Part shown: one piece after another, positions 18,343 to 28,569 of the stretch
Layout: each line of letters starts with the position of its first letter
Position numbering within the stretch: the stretch's first letter is position 1
Assembly (NCBI RefSeq): GCF_900120295.1
Contig: NZ_LT635470.1
Span: 868,001-932,000, forward strand
DNA length: 64,000 bases
Source: Blautia sp. Marseille-P3201T
GTDB lineage: Bacteria; Bacillota; Clostridia; Lachnospirales; Lachnospiraceae
Direction: 5' to 3'
Notes under the pieces: model-generated
What the model saw: only the letters and a program-made list of their open reading frames with translations
Told to the model about the DNA's origin: nothing
Databases searched by the model: none
Program-made: the position numbers and the translations under genes

Positions 18343-18491
18343 GGTTTCTCCCTTCATATCCTGCAAAACAGGATACGAGAGACGACCTGTCCACAGGAAT
18401 ATGGATTTTCTTTTTTTATTCTATTTTTAATATTCCCGGGATAAGGCCCGCTTTCCATAACTTTGCACTTCCTTTTTATTAATTTTAAAAC

Positions 18492-19547
18492 TTAATCCTG
18501 ACATTTAGAAAAAATAATACTGTTTGGTGTTTCTACCTTCATAGGTTTTCCTTTCATCACCAGCAATTTTTTCTCATAGTCGATAGCAAATGTAGTAATA
18601 GAGTTTGACTCATGGTTTACTACTGCCAGATGCTTTCCATCTGGAAAAACAGCCAAATCCTTTGGATAATTTCCACTGATCGGCAAAATACACTGCTTTT
18701 CCAAAAGACCTGTTTTCTCATCTCGTTTATACATGGCAACCGTATCTTCTCCCGCTGTTGAACAGAAAATATAGTTCCCATCCGGTGACATGCAAAGCCC
18801 AGATGTTGCGTCATGGGTTTCATCATCATGAGAAGCCAATGTACTTTCTGTCTGCAACAACTCAAAAACAGGATTTTTTCCGCTTCCATCATAGCTGTAT
18901 ACCTGAATAGTATTATTTAATTCATAAATCAAATATGCAAATTTTCCATCTTTACTGAATTTTATTTTTTTAGGTCCTGATTCTCTGTGACATCTTAAAA
19001 TATCCACCAGTTCCAGATGTTTTGTTCTCCTGTTTACGCGGTAAATTTTAATCTGATCAATTCCGTTATCTACAGCACACAGATATTTATTATCCGGTGT
19101 AGGACGTACACAACTTACATGCGGGCGAAAATTTCTTTCTCCTACGCTTCCCAATCCTTTATGAAAAACACCATCTACTACACTTCCCAGTCGTCCATCT
19201 CGATGTGTATGTACAACTGTTACCTTCCCATCATGATAACCTGCTACAAAAAGATATTTTCCTTCTTCATCCGTAGATAGATGACAGCCTCTCATACCAT
19301 CGATATCTACTTTGTTAATAAATGTCAAGTCACCGTCCGCTTCAATAGCAAACACGGCTACTCCTTCATCTGCAATAGAGTAAAGGTATTTGCCGTTTAA
19401 AGACTTCGCCAAATGGGAAGAATTATTTACCGGAATTACTTTTCTTTCAGAAAGAGTTCCTTCCTCTACATTTACATCATACAAATGAATTCCTATACTG
19501 CTTCCATGGGTATATGTTCCGACATATGCTACATATTTTTCTTTCAT
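18492..19547 (-). CDS. pgl: 6-phosphogluconolactonase, beta-propeller (YbhE) type
   Basis: A 351-residue seven-bladed propeller lactonase. The start YVAYVGTYTHGSSIGIH and the repeated segments FRPHVSCVRPTPDNKYL and TSGLCMSPDGNYIFC match the YbhE/Pgl family, which hydrolyses 6-phosphogluconolactone in the oxidative pentose phosphate path. Other lactone substrates are possible. ATG 19547 has AGGAGGG 10 nt upstream. It is divergent from the pot operon, and a 9-bp palindrome lies near its predicted transcription start. Confidence 0.85.
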   Translation of the reverse strand: MKEKYVAYVGTYTHGSSIGIHLYDVNVEEGTLSERKVIPVNNSSHLAKSLNGKYLYSIADEGVAVFAIEADGDLTFINKVDIDGMRGCHLSTDEEGKYLFVAGYHDGKVTVVHTHRDGRLGSVVDGVFHKGLGSVGERNFRPHVSCVRPTPDNKYLCAVDNGIDQIKIYRVNRRTKHLELVDILRCHRESGPKKIKFSKDGKFAYLIYELNNTIQVYSYDGSGKNPVFELLQTESTLASHDDETHDATSGLCMSPDGNYIFCSTAGEDTVAMYKRDEKTGLLEKQCILPISGNYPKDLAVFPDGKHLAVVNHESNSITTFAIDYEKKLLVMKGKPMKVETPNSIIFSKCQD

Positions 19548-19592
19548 CTATGCAATACCCTCCTGTTTTTATTAGTTTCACCACATAACGAA

Positions 19593-19613
19593 TGATATCT
19601 TTTCAAGATATCA
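19593..19613. promoter_or_regulatory. Operator-like palindrome at the pgl transcription start
   Basis: Perfect 9-bp arms TGATATCTT/AAGATATCA separated by TTC. On the minus strand a likely pgl promoter (TTGTAT 19642-19647, TAGAAT 19619-19624, 17-bp spacer) places the start within the palindrome. The regulator is unknown. Confidence 0.45.
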
Positions 19614-19669
19614 AAAATATTCTACCACAAAGTTTTTTTTAATACAATGTAATTTGAAGTTTTTACATA

Positions 19670-19697
19670 TTGACATGTATTTTTCCTCTAGTATAAT
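19670..19697 (+). promoter_or_regulatory. Promoter of potABCD operon
   Basis: Consensus TTGACA (19670-19675) and TATAAT (19692-19697), 16-bp spacer, 57 nt before the potA ATG. Confidence 0.85.
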
Positions 19698-19754
19698 AAT
19701 TTTCAGAATGGATTTTTATGGCTTAAAATATGATTTTCACAAAGGAGGAGCCCC

Positions 19755-20828
19755 ATGAGTCACAATTTAGTCACCTTAACTGATATATCCAAAAGCTTCG
19801 GCGACCAATTAATTCTGGACAAATTAAATCTTTCCATACGAGAAAATGAATTTCTCACACTTCTTGGTCCCAGCGGCTGTGGAAAAACTACAACCCTTCG
19901 TATTTTAGGAGGATTTGAAGCTCCTGACAGTGGTCAGGTTATTTTTGATGGGCAGGACATTACCAACCTGCCTCCGAACAAAAGAAACCTCAATACCGTT
20001 TTTCAAAAATATGCTCTTTTTTCTCACATGAACATTGAAGAAAACATTGCATTCGGTCTGAAAATTTCTGGAAAAAGCTCTGCTTATATTAAAGATAAGG
20101 TAAAATATGCTTTAAAACTGGTAAACCTGGATGGATATGAAAACCGTCTTCCTGATTCTTTAAGCGGTGGTCAGCAGCAACGAGTTGCTATTGCAAGAGC
20201 TATTGTCAACGAACCGCGTCTTCTGCTTCTTGATGAACCATTAGGCGCCCTGGATTTAAAACTCCGTCAAGACATGCAATATGAACTTATCCGCTTAAAA
20301 AACGAACTTGGTATTACCTTTATCTATGTCACTCACGACCAGGAAGAAGCCCTTACCATGTCTGATACTATTGTGGTTATGAACCAGGGATATATCCAGC
20401 AGATGGGTTCACCAGAAGATATTTACAATGAACCGCAAAATGCCTTTGTTGCAGATTTTATCGGTGAAAGCAATATTATTTCCGGTACTATGCTGGAAGA
20501 TAAACTGGTAGAAATTTTGGGAGCTAAATTCCCTTGTGTAGATATAGGATTTGGGAAAAATAAACCGGTAGACGTGGTAATTCGGCCTGAAGATGTGGAT
20601 TTACTCGCCCCGGAAGAAGGTACCATACAAGGTGTTGTTACTCACCTGCTTTTCAAAGGTGTCCATTATGAAATGGAAGTACAGGCAAACGGCTTTGAAT
20701 GGCTGGTACACAGTACTGATATGTTCCCTGTAGGACAGAAAGTGGGCATTCACGTAAATCCTTTTGACATTCAGATCATGCACAAACCTGAGTCCGAAGA
20801 TGAGGAGGCGATTGGAATCAATGAATAA
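19755..20828 (+). CDS. potA: Spermidine/putrescine ABC transporter ATPase PotA
   Basis: ATP-binding subunit of a polyamine importer, 357 residues. Walker A is GPSGCGKTT, the signature [10 protein letters not shown], Walker [13 protein letters not shown], and the H-loop [17 protein letters not shown] regulatory domain follows from about residue 240. ATG 19755 has AAAGGAGG upstream and a strong promoter. It overlaps potB by 8 nt. First gene of potA-potB-potCD. Confidence 0.95.
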   Translation: MSHNLVTLTDISKSFGDQLILDKLNLSIRENEFLTLLGPSGCGKTTTLRILGGFEAPDSGQVIFDGQDITNLPPNKRNLNTVFQKYALFSHMNIEENIAFGLKISGKSSAYIKDKVKYALKLVNLDGYENRLPDSLSGGQQQRVAIARAIVNEPRLLLLDEPLGALDLKLRQDMQYELIRLKNELGITFIYVTHDQEEALTMSDTIVVMNQGYIQQMGSPEDIYNEPQNAFVADFIGESNIISGTMLEDKLVEILGAKFPCVDIGFGKNKPVDVVIRPEDVDLLAPEEGTIQGVVTHLLFKGVHYEMEVQANGFEWLVHSTDMFPVGQKVGIHVNPFDIQIMHKPESEDEEAIGINE

Positions 20829-21636
20829 AAAGAAGCTTTTATCCGGTCCATATCTTTTATGGTCTATATCTTTTATTTTAATTCCTCTTGCCATGATTTT
20901 ATTCTATGGTTTTACAAATAGCGAAGGACAGTTCACCTTTGAAAATGTTCTGGCCATCGGAACAGCAGAAAATTTCAAAGCCCTTTGTCTTTCTTTAATT
21001 CTGTCCGTTATCAGCACAATTATTTGTCTGGTTCTGGCATATCCGCTGGCAATGATGCTTTCCAATATGAAAATCAATCAGACCAGCTTTATTGTATTGC
21101 TGTTTATTCTTCCCATGTGGATGAATTTTTTGCTTCGCACCATTGCATGGCAGACTTTACTGGAAAAAAACGGAGTAATTAATCAAATATTAGGATTTTT
21201 TCATATACCTCCTTTACAGCTAATCAATACGCCGGCAGCCATCGTTTTAGGCATGGTTTACAATTTCCTTCCTTTCATGGTTCTGCCCCTTTACAATGCT
21301 CTTTGTAAAATTGATAAGGATGTTATTTTTGCTGCAAGAGATTTAGGAGCTACCTCCTTTTATACTTTTCGAAAAATTATTTTTCCTTTAAGTCTGCCCG
21401 GAGTTATCAGCGGAATTACTATGGTATTTGTGCCGGCTCTTACTACTTTTGTTATTTCAGACCTTTTAGGCGGCAGCAAAATTCTGCTGATTGGAAATGT
21501 CATCGACAGACAATTCCAGCAGGGAAGCAACTGGCATGTAGGAAGCGGACTTTCTTTAGTCCTGATGATTTTTATTTTAATCAGCATGATTTTAACAGGA
21601 AAATATGATAAAAACGGACAGGGAGGTTTATTTTAA
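20821..21636 (+). CDS. potB: Spermidine/putrescine ABC transporter permease PotB
   Basis: A 271-residue permease with about six membrane segments and the EAA-like cytoplasmic loop [16 protein letters not shown] that contacts the ATPase. I chose ATG 20821, which begins [12 protein letters not shown] and overlaps the potA stop in ATGAATAA; GAGGAGG is 12 nt upstream. The gene ends in TAATG shared with the next start, implying translational coupling. Confidence 0.93.
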   Translation: MNKKKLLSGPYLLWSISFILIPLAMILFYGFTNSEGQFTFENVLAIGTAENFKALCLSLILSVISTIICLVLAYPLAMMLSNMKINQTSFIVLLFILPMWMNFLLRTIAWQTLLEKNGVINQILGFFHIPPLQLINTPAAIVLGMVYNFLPFMVLPLYNALCKIDKDVIFAARDLGATSFYTFRKIIFPLSLPGVISGITMVFVPALTTFVISDLLGGSKILLIGNVIDRQFQQGSNWHVGSGLSLVLMIFILISMILTGKYDKNGQGGLF

Positions 21637-23504
21637 TGAAAAAGACTGCACGAAATATTTATCTTGGACTTATTCTTTTCCTTATGTATGCTCCTATTGT
21701 AACGTTAATTGTACTTTCTTTTAATGCTTCAAAATCCCGGGCAAAATGGGGTGGTTTTACTCTTCACTGGTACTCCTCCCTGTTTCAGGATAAGGCAATT
21801 ATGGCAGCTCTTTATAATACTCTTTTTATAGCGCTGGTTTCTGCCATCCTGGCAACAATCATTGGTACTGCTGCCTCTATTGGTATCAATGCCATGAAGT
21901 CCAAAGGAAAAACTATCATGATGGGAATTACCAATATTCCTATTTTGAATTCTGAAATTGTAACTGGTATTTCACTGATGTTATTATTCATTGCCTGCAG
22001 AGTCACCCTTGGATTTTCCACAATTTTGCTGGCTCATATTACTTTTTGTATTCCTTATGTAATTTTAAGTGTTCTGCCTAAATTAAAGCAGACAAGTAAA
22101 AGTACCTATGAGGCAGCACAGGATTTAGGTGCCGGACCGGTTTATGCCTTTTTTAAAGTTGTCTTTCCTGACATATGGCCAGGTGTAGTATCTGGCTTTC
22201 TCATGGCATTTACTATGTCCTTAGATGATTTTATTATCACTCATTTTACAAAAGGCCCAGGTGTAGATACCCTCTCCACAAAAATTTATGCTGAAGTACG
22301 AAAAGGAATTCGACCGGAAATGTATGCTCTTTCCACCCTTCTTTTCGTCAGTGTTCTGGTACTTATGATCTGTGTAAATGCCAGTCCAAAAGAGTCAAAA
22401 GACATAAAAAGGACGTCCAAAAAAACTGCTTTTCGCAGGTCTTTCCGCTTTGCTGTTCCTGCAGTTTTGATTATCGTATTAGTCTTTGGAGGAATTTTTT
22501 ACAACTTCAATACTCTGAAAAACCACTCAGGAGAAAAAGTTATTGTATATAACTGGGGAGAATATTTAGACCCAAAAACAATTGAACTTTTTGAAGAAGA
22601 AACGGGAATTTCTGTCACTTACGAAGAATATGAAACAAATGAAATTATGTATCCGAAAATTGTTTCTCAGGCCATTGCTTATGATGTGGTATGTCCTTCT
22701 GACTATATGATTCAGCGTATGATTGAAAACGACTTACTGGCAGAAATTAACTGGGACAATATTCCCAATATTAAAAATATGGATACCACCTATATGGAAC
22801 AATCTAAAAGCTTTGATCCTGAAAACAAATACTCTGTTCCTTATTGCGTAGGTACCGTAGGTATTTTGTATAACAAATCTATGGTAAAAGAACCGGTAGA
22901 CAGCTGGGATATCTTGTGGGATCCGCAATATAAAGACAGCATTCTTATGCAGGATTCTGTCAGGGACGCCTTTGCGGTGGCTTTAAAACGTCTGGGCTAT
23001 TCTATCAACAGTACAGAAGTAGACCAGCTTGCAGCAGCTACAGAAGATTTAATTGAACAAAAGCCACTGGTGCAGGCTTATGTAGTAGATCAGGTCAGAG
23101 ATAAAATGATTGGAAATGAAGCTGCTCTTGGCGTAATCTATTCCGGTGAAGCGGGCTACACCAAACGCGAAAATCCAGATTTAGAATATGTTATTCCGAA
23201 AGAAGGTTCTAATGTGTGGATTGACTCCTGGGTAATTCCCAAAAATGCCCAGAATAAAGAAAATGCTGAAAAATTCATCAATTTCATGTGTCGTCCGGAA
23301 ATTGCACTCATGAACTTTGAATATCTTACCTACTCTACTCCAAATCTGAAAGCCAGAGAAATGATTGAAGATGAAGATATTCGTAACAGCAAAATCCTCT
23401 TCCCGGAACCAGAAGATTTAGTAAACTGCGAAACCTTTAAATTTCTGGGAGATGACGTAGACAGCTATTATAATGAATTATGGAATAAAGTAAAAGCAAA
23501 ATAA
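21636..23504 (+). CDS. potCD: Fused permease PotC and substrate-binding protein PotD
   Basis: A 622-residue fusion. Residues 1-250 are the PotC permease, with six membrane segments and the EAA-like loop AAQDLGAGPVYAFFKVVFP. A further membrane helix (about 270-292) leads to an extracellular PotD-type solute-binding domain (about 300-622), which begins VIVYNWGEYLDP and carries conserved polyamine-site aromatics. The binding protein is thus tethered to the transporter rather than being a free lipoprotein. The reading frame is open throughout, so this is a real fusion; I recall the same form in other Lachnospiraceae. ATG overlaps the potB stop. Confidence 0.93.
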   Translation: MKKTARNIYLGLILFLMYAPIVTLIVLSFNASKSRAKWGGFTLHWYSSLFQDKAIMAALYNTLFIALVSAILATIIGTAASIGINAMKSKGKTIMMGITNIPILNSEIVTGISLMLLFIACRVTLGFSTILLAHITFCIPYVILSVLPKLKQTSKSTYEAAQDLGAGPVYAFFKVVFPDIWPGVVSGFLMAFTMSLDDFIITHFTKGPGVDTLSTKIYAEVRKGIRPEMYALSTLLFVSVLVLMICVNASPKESKDIKRTSKKTAFRRSFRFAVPAVLIIVLVFGGIFYNFNTLKNHSGEKVIVYNWGEYLDPKTIELFEEETGISVTYEEYETNEIMYPKIVSQAIAYDVVCPSDYMIQRMIENDLLAEINWDNIPNIKNMDTTYMEQSKSFDPENKYSVPYCVGTVGILYNKSMVKEPVDSWDILWDPQYKDSILMQDSVRDAFAVALKRLGYSINSTEVDQLAAATEDLIEQKPLVQAYVVDQVRDKMIGNEAALGVIYSGEAGYTKRENPDLEYVIPKEGSNVWIDSWVIPKNAQNKENAEKFINFMCRPEIALMNFEYLTYSTPNLKAREMIEDEDIRNSKILFPEPEDLVNCETFKFLGDDVDSYYNELWNKVKAK

Positions 23505-23512
23505 AAGCACAC

Positions 23513-23548
23513 AAAAGGGGATGCAGCATATGCCACACCCCCTTTTTT
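23513..23548 (+). terminator. Terminator of pot operon
   Basis: Stem AAAAGGGG/CCCCTTTT followed by a T run, 8 nt after the stop codon and immediately before the ribosome site of the next gene. Confidence 0.75.
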
Positions 23549-23562
23549 AAGGAGTATTTTTT

Positions 23563-24447
23563 ATGAACCGTATTTTTGAATATACCATAACGGATGAAAA
23601 TCTCCCATGTACAGTAGGGGACTTTCTAAAACAAAAGGGATTTTCCCGACAAATTATTATACAGCTCAAAAAGACCAGTCAGGGAATTCTGGTAAATAAC
23701 CAATGGGCCTATGTACGAACCCCTTTAAGAACCAATGATATCCTTACGCTCCGCCTTTTAGAAGAGGCTCCCTCAGAAAACATTGTTCCTGTTTCTCTTC
23801 CACTTGATATTATTTATGAAGATGAAGATATTCTGTTAATCAATAAACCTGCTGATATGCCTGTTCATCCTTCTATTAACAACTATGACAACACTTTAGC
23901 AAATGGCATCGCGCATTACTATAAAATGCAGGGAGAAACCTTTGTCTTTCGCTGTATCAACCGTCTGGACAGAGATACTACCGGACTTCTTATTATAGCT
24001 AAAAATGCCCTGAGCGCATCTATTCTCTCCAATCAAATGAAAAGACGAGAAATTCACCGAACTTATCTGGCTGTAGTATCCGGCAATCCAAAAAAAGATA
24101 CAGATACTATTACAGCGCCCATAGCACGAAAAGAAAATTCTGCTATTGAGCGCTGTATAGACTTTCAAAATGGAGAACAGGCTGTTACGCACTATCAATT
24201 AATAACTTCCAGAGAAGATTATTCCCTTCTCAAACTATCTTTGGAAACAGGCAGGACACATCAAATCCGCGTACACATGAAATATATAGGAAATCCCCTT
24301 CTTGGAGATTATCTCTACAATCCTGATTTTTCCAAAATACAACGTGTCGCTCTCCATTCTTATCGTTTAAACTTTATACATCCAATTACAGAAAAAACCA
24401 TGGATTTTTCCATTCCTCTCCCTGAGGATATGGCAAATCTCTTTTAA
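23563..24447 (+). CDS. RluD-family pseudouridine synthase
   Basis: A 294-residue RNA pseudouridine synthase that isomerises uridines in rRNA. The catalytic Asp lies in NRLDRDTTGLLIIAK (about residue 134); GRTHQIRVHMKYIGNPLLGD is the second family signature. An S4-like N-terminal segment precedes the catalytic domain. ATG 23563 has AAGGAG upstream, just after the pot terminator. The exact rRNA target (RluD or RluC type) cannot be told from sequence alone. Confidence 0.9.
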   Translation: MNRIFEYTITDENLPCTVGDFLKQKGFSRQIIIQLKKTSQGILVNNQWAYVRTPLRTNDILTLRLLEEAPSENIVPVSLPLDIIYEDEDILLINKPADMPVHPSINNYDNTLANGIAHYYKMQGETFVFRCINRLDRDTTGLLIIAKNALSASILSNQMKRREIHRTYLAVVSGNPKKDTDTITAPIARKENSAIERCIDFQNGEQAVTHYQLITSREDYSLLKLSLETGRTHQIRVHMKYIGNPLLGDYLYNPDFSKIQRVALHSYRLNFIHPITEKTMDFSIPLPEDMANLF

Positions 24448-24482
24448 AATACTGTCTCATTCACTTTCAGACAAATCATTAA

Positions 24483-25718
24483 CTAGTTTCTTCGCAATGC
24501 CTCAATGGGACTTAATGCTGCTGCCTTTTTAGCCGGATAAATTCCAAAGAAAACACCTACCGCGCAAGCAAACAAAGTTGCTACCATAATGGTAACAGCA
24601 CTAATTCCCGGGGTAATTGTCATCCCCTGAGTGGAACTAATCACAGAACAAATTCCATATCCTCCTGCAATTCCCAGAATAATTCCGATAATTCCGCCGA
24701 TTACTGTAAGAATTGCTGATTCTGCCAAAAACTGCATCATAATCGAAGAGGTCTTTGCTCCCAGGGCTTTTCGGATACCAATCTCTCTAGTCCGTTCCGT
24801 TACAGATACCAGCATGATATTCATAACACCAATACCGCCTACCAGTAGAGAAATCCCTGCCACAAAGGAAATAAATGCAGTTACCATGCCCAGCATATCA
24901 TTCATCATCTTCATAACATCCTGAAAACTTTGAAGCTGATAGTAATCCTCTCCCGCTGACTGATGTCTCTTTTCTAATGTTTTTATCACTTCTTTTGAAA
25001 TTTCCTGAGAGTCCATTTTCTTGTCTGCCTGCACAACCATATTGGTAAACTCTCCTGCTGTGTCCCCTACAAAATCTACCGCTGCAGTGTAAGGAACAGA
25101 GAGTGTCACCGGCATTCCCTCATAAGTATAACTTACAAAAGTACCATTTTCTTTCTGTGTTGTAACGCCCACAATTCGAAAACTCTTCGTCAAATCATAG
25201 CATTGTACATCAATATCCATTCCAATAACATCATCTGAGCCAAATAAACGTTTTGCATCTGTATCTGAAATCACACACACATTTCGCCCTTCTGCCACAT
25301 CTGCTTCCGTAAAATAAGCGCCTCTTTTTAACGCAAGATTATTGACAATGGGTGCATCCTGTGTTTCCAACGTTACTGTAGCAGAAAAATCGCCTTTTCC
25401 TGTTACAGTCTCACCCATAATGCTAAAGCTGCTGGAAACGCCTTCTACACCATTAATTTTGCGAATAGCTTCCATATCTTCTGCAGTCATATATTCATCC
25501 TCTGTTATAGCATCATCACTGCAATAAATAAATATCTGCCCTCCGCCCACAGCATCAATTTCACTGTTCATCTGGTTTTTTGTACCTTCACCTATAGATA
25601 CAATAGCAATAACAGAGGCAATTCCAATGATAATTCCCAGCATAGTAAGAAAGGAACGCCCTTTATTGGCAATAATATTTTGAATTGCCATTTTGACATA
25701 TTCAATTATATTTCCCAT
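24483..25718 (-). CDS. MacB-type ABC transporter permease
   Basis: A 411-residue MacB/FtsX-like permease: one N-terminal membrane helix (about 20-42), a large extracytoplasmic MacB-periplasmic-core domain (about 45-270), then three C-terminal helices with the GIRKALGA coupling motif. It forms an efflux or envelope-stress transporter with the adjacent fusion protein and ATPase. It follows the fusion protein by 4 nt; the ribosome site is weak, suggesting coupled translation. Substrate unknown (macrolide, peptide or lipid in relatives). Confidence 0.88.
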   Translation of the reverse strand: MGNIIEYVKMAIQNIIANKGRSFLTMLGIIIGIASVIAIVSIGEGTKNQMNSEIDAVGGGQIFIYCSDDAITEDEYMTAEDMEAIRKINGVEGVSSSFSIMGETVTGKGDFSATVTLETQDAPIVNNLALKRGAYFTEADVAEGRNVCVISDTDAKRLFGSDDVIGMDIDVQCYDLTKSFRIVGVTTQKENGTFVSYTYEGMPVTLSVPYTAAVDFVGDTAGEFTNMVVQADKKMDSQEISKEVIKTLEKRHQSAGEDYYQLQSFQDVMKMMNDMLGMVTAFISFVAGISLLVGGIGVMNIMLVSVTERTREIGIRKALGAKTSSIMMQFLAESAILTVIGGIIGIILGIAGGYGICSVISSTQGMTITPGISAVTIMVATLFACAVGVFFGIYPAKKAAALSPIEALRRN

Positions 25719-25722
25719 AGCT

Positions 25723-27282
25723 TTATCTCGCTTCCTGTGGTTTTACCTTGTCTCCTTCCTTGTGATTTCCTATATCTACAAGAACTTGTTCACCATTTTT
25801 CAAACCACTTTTAATTTCTGCAAAAGAGTCTGAAATCACACCTGTTTCAATCTCTTTTTTCTTAATCGTTCCGTCTTCTACTACATAACAGAAAGAACCG
25901 TCTTTTCCAATATTAACTGCTTCCACCGGTAAAATAGGAACATCCTTTGCTTCTGCTGCCTGAATACTCACTTTTGCTTCTACTCCAATGAAAATCCCAT
26001 CGTCCGGATTATCTATATGTACTACAACCCCAATGGTAGGAGCTCCTTTTTCATTTGGCACTGCAATACGATTTACCTTTTCTATGGTTCCGTTGTATTT
26101 TTTATCGCCTAATTTAACAGTAGCTTTCTGCCCTTCCTTCACTTTATCAAAATCATATTTTGATATACTGGCATCTACACATACATCATCCATACTCTGA
26201 AGTGTAAAAAGTTCCATTCCCTGTGTTACGGTAGCACCCTGACTGACTCTTGTATCAGAAATCACCCCTGAAAATTCTGCTTCAATTCCTTTTCTTCCTT
26301 CTTCTAAAAGTTCCTGAAGATTTTTTGTTTCAAGTTCCGTCAGGTTGTTGGAAATTCTGATTTTTTCTTTTGCTGCATCCGTAAGTCCCGGTGTATCAGA
26401 CTGTGCTAAAGCTTCTTTTGATGCCAGTTCAGACTGAAGCGCCGCTAACTCAGACGCTGCATTCTCCATTGCAGTTTCAAGTGCAGAAGTATCTGCCACA
26501 TTTGTACCTGTAAACTGAAAATCTGCTGGATTTACTTCTTCCTTTTCCGGAGCTTTTGGTGGATTATCTAATAAATGCCGATAATCATCTTTATCTGTCT
26601 CAGTTCCCTCTCCATCATTAATTTTCTTTTTCAGTTCTTCCAGCTGCTTATCATACTCAGGTTTTGTAACTGTATTATAAACATCCATTTCTTCCTGATA
26701 CTTTGTTTCTGCAGCCAGCACAGCCTCCTGATATGCATTTTCTACATTTTCCTGCGCCTGTTTTTGTGCATCTTTCTGTGTTTCTGCAATCTGCTGTTTT
26801 AAATTGGAAACTTCACTTTTCTTATTCTCAATCTGCTTTTCCAAATCCGGAATTTCTGCCTTTGCTTTTGCCACCTTAGAAGCAGCATAATCAGCCTGTT
26901 CCTGTGCGTCCTCCAGTTCCAATCTGCCTGATTTTGCTGTCAGCTCTGCCTTTTGGTTGTCTGCCTCTAAATTATCTATATTAAACCCTATCAGCTTTTG
27001 TCCGGCTTCTACACTGTCACCGGCTTCCACCGTCATAGTTTCTATCGTAGCATTCACCGGTGAGTAAAATGTTTTTTTCCATTCACTTTCCACATTACCG
27101 GATGCCTCAATTTCCTGACTCACATCTCCCTTTTCTACAGAAACAACTTCTACAACAGGTTCTGTACCTTTTCCTCCCTTTCGCTGGTTTCCGATAATTG
27201 CCAGAAGAACCAATACAACTGCCACAATTCCAAGAGTAATTAACATAATCGTATTTTTATTCTTCAGAGTTTTTGTCTTCAT
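25723..27282 (-). CDS. HlyD/MacA-type membrane fusion protein
   Basis: A 519-residue adaptor with one N-terminal membrane helix (about 11-30), a lipoyl-like half-domain, a long coiled-coil hairpin (about 110-320, rich in Gln, Lys, Glu), and C-terminal beta-barrel domains (EIKSGLKNGEQVLVD). The hairpin contains a Pro- and Lys-rich insert. ATG 27282 has GGAGG 6 nt upstream; an earlier ATG at 27303 lies deeper in the ATPase gene. It overlaps that gene by 26 nt. Confidence 0.88.
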   Translation of the reverse strand: MKTKTLKNKNTIMLITLGIVAVVLVLLAIIGNQRKGGKGTEPVVEVVSVEKGDVSQEIEASGNVESEWKKTFYSPVNATIETMTVEAGDSVEAGQKLIGFNIDNLEADNQKAELTAKSGRLELEDAQEQADYAASKVAKAKAEIPDLEKQIENKKSEVSNLKQQIAETQKDAQKQAQENVENAYQEAVLAAETKYQEEMDVYNTVTKPEYDKQLEELKKKINDGEGTETDKDDYRHLLDNPPKAPEKEEVNPADFQFTGTNVADTSALETAMENAASELAALQSELASKEALAQSDTPGLTDAAKEKIRISNNLTELETKNLQELLEEGRKGIEAEFSGVISDTRVSQGATVTQGMELFTLQSMDDVCVDASISKYDFDKVKEGQKATVKLGDKKYNGTIEKVNRIAVPNEKGAPTIGVVVHIDNPDDGIFIGVEAKVSIQAAEAKDVPILPVEAVNIGKDGSFCYVVEDGTIKKKEIETGVISDSFAEIKSGLKNGEQVLVDIGNHKEGDKVKPQEAR

Positions 27283-27991
27283 GTGTTTCCTCCACTTTTT
27301 CATATTCCGGATTTATTCTGTCTGATTCTATTTTCCCATCCATAATCCTTACAACACGTTTTGCTCTTGCAGCAATTCCATCATCATGAGTAATCAAAAT
27401 AACGGTTCTTCCATCCTTATGAAGATTTTTTAAAATATTTAAAATTTCTTTGCTGGAAGCGGAGTCAAGATTTCCTGTAGGCTCATCTGCCAGAATTACC
27501 GGTGGTTTCGCCGCAATCGCTCTGGCAATAGCAACACGTTGCTGCTGCCCGCCTGACATCTCTGATGGCTTATGATGCATTCGATGACTCAGCCCTACCA
27601 TTTCCAATGCCTCTGTTGCCAGTCTTCTTCTCTCTTTTTTATCTATTCCTCTATAAATCAAAGGAAGCTCTACATTTTCCACCGCTGTAAGATTAGGAAT
27701 TAAATTAAATCCCTGAAAAATAAAACCAATTTCTTTATTTCTGACTAGAGATAACTCATTATCAGACATTGTGGATACATCTGTACCATTCAGATAATAT
27801 TTTCCCGATGTAGGAATATCCAAACATCCTAACATATTCATAAAAGTCGATTTTCCTGAACCGGACTGCCCAATAATTGCAACAAATTCACCTCTGTCAA
27901 TTTCCAGGTTTACATGGTCTAATGCCCTAACTTCATTTTCACCCGGATTATAAATTTTGCATAAATCCATTACCTTAATTAAATGTTCCAT
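27257..27991 (-). CDS. MacB/LolD-type ABC transporter ATPase
   Basis: A 244-residue ATPase with Walker [11 protein letters not shown]-loop [12 protein letters not shown], signature [14 protein letters not shown] and Walker [14 protein letters not shown], all typical of MacB-like exporters. It is first in a three-gene operon with a fusion protein and a MacB permease. ATG 27991 has AAGAGGAGAG upstream. The acidic C-terminal tail overlaps the start of the next gene. Confidence 0.93.
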   Translation of the reverse strand: MEHLIKVMDLCKIYNPGENEVRALDHVNLEIDRGEFVAIIGQSGSGKSTFMNMLGCLDIPTSGKYYLNGTDVSTMSDNELSLVRNKEIGFIFQGFNLIPNLTAVENVELPLIYRGIDKKERRRLATEALEMVGLSHRMHHKPSEMSGGQQQRVAIARAIAAKPPVILADEPTGNLDSASSKEILNILKNLHKDGRTVILITHDDGIAARAKRVVRIMDGKIESDRINPEYEKVEETHEDKNSEE

Positions 27992-28028
27992 ACTCTCTCC
28001 TCTTATTATCCTTTTTTATATAACAACA

Positions 28029-28058
28029 GGACAAAACAGAACCCCTTCCGTTTTGTCC
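28029..28058 (-). terminator. Terminator-like hairpin before the MacAB operon
   Basis: 11-bp arms with one mismatch (GGACAAAACAG / CCGTTTTGTCC), downstream of the small membrane protein gene. The T run is weak. Confidence 0.55.
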
Positions 28059-28080
28059 CGCACTTGCTATCTAACTCTAA

Positions 28081-28539
28081 TCATTTTATAGCTGTTCCCT
28101 GTCCATCCTGTAATGCCTGACGATTTTTTAATGCTCCCCAGAAATACAACAATGGCAAAATCAATGAAAAAATCACTGAAAAAATGCTAAACACCCCACT
28201 AAAAGCACTATATGCATTGCAAATTAATGCATACGCAATCAAAACAATTCCGCAAACATAACACAAAGATGCTTTTTCGATTTTGTTGCTGTTTAAAATT
28301 CCAATAATTCCTGTTACGACACCGATTACAGCCTGTATTGCAGTTAATACCAGACTCACCTGATAAGTAGATTTGGTAATTCCTGTCTGCGCTAAGGTCT
28401 GTTCCAAAATCGGAGCAAACTCTTCCTGTCCCATCACTGCAAAATTCATAATACAGGAAATCGCATTAAACAGTCCTCCAATAATCAGAAAAATTCCTAC
28501 AACCATTAAAAATGTTCTTCCCGGTGCTTTTTTAGGCAT
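28081..28539 (-). CDS. Small membrane protein, unrecognised
   Basis: A 152-residue protein with four hydrophobic segments (about 10-35, 60-82, 92-110, 116-135) and short polar loops; the first external loop holds EEFAPILEQ. I recognise no family. ATG 28539 has AGGAGG upstream. It sits between the UPF0303 gene and the MacAB operon, with a hairpin on its downstream side, so it is probably transcribed apart from that operon. Confidence 0.7.
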   Translation of the reverse strand: MPKKAPGRTFLMVVGIFLIIGGLFNAISCIMNFAVMGQEEFAPILEQTLAQTGITKSTYQVSLVLTAIQAVIGVVTGIIGILNSNKIEKASLCYVCGIVLIAYALICNAYSAFSGVFSIFSVIFSLILPLLYFWGALKNRQALQDGQGTAIK

Positions 28540-28569
28540 ATATTTTTCCTCCTGAAATAAATTTATTTT

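Noticed and set aside
18343-18491. M-box magnesium riboswitch before corA
   Set aside because: Only a 7-bp hairpin and short stems are present; the space and motifs do not fit an M-box.
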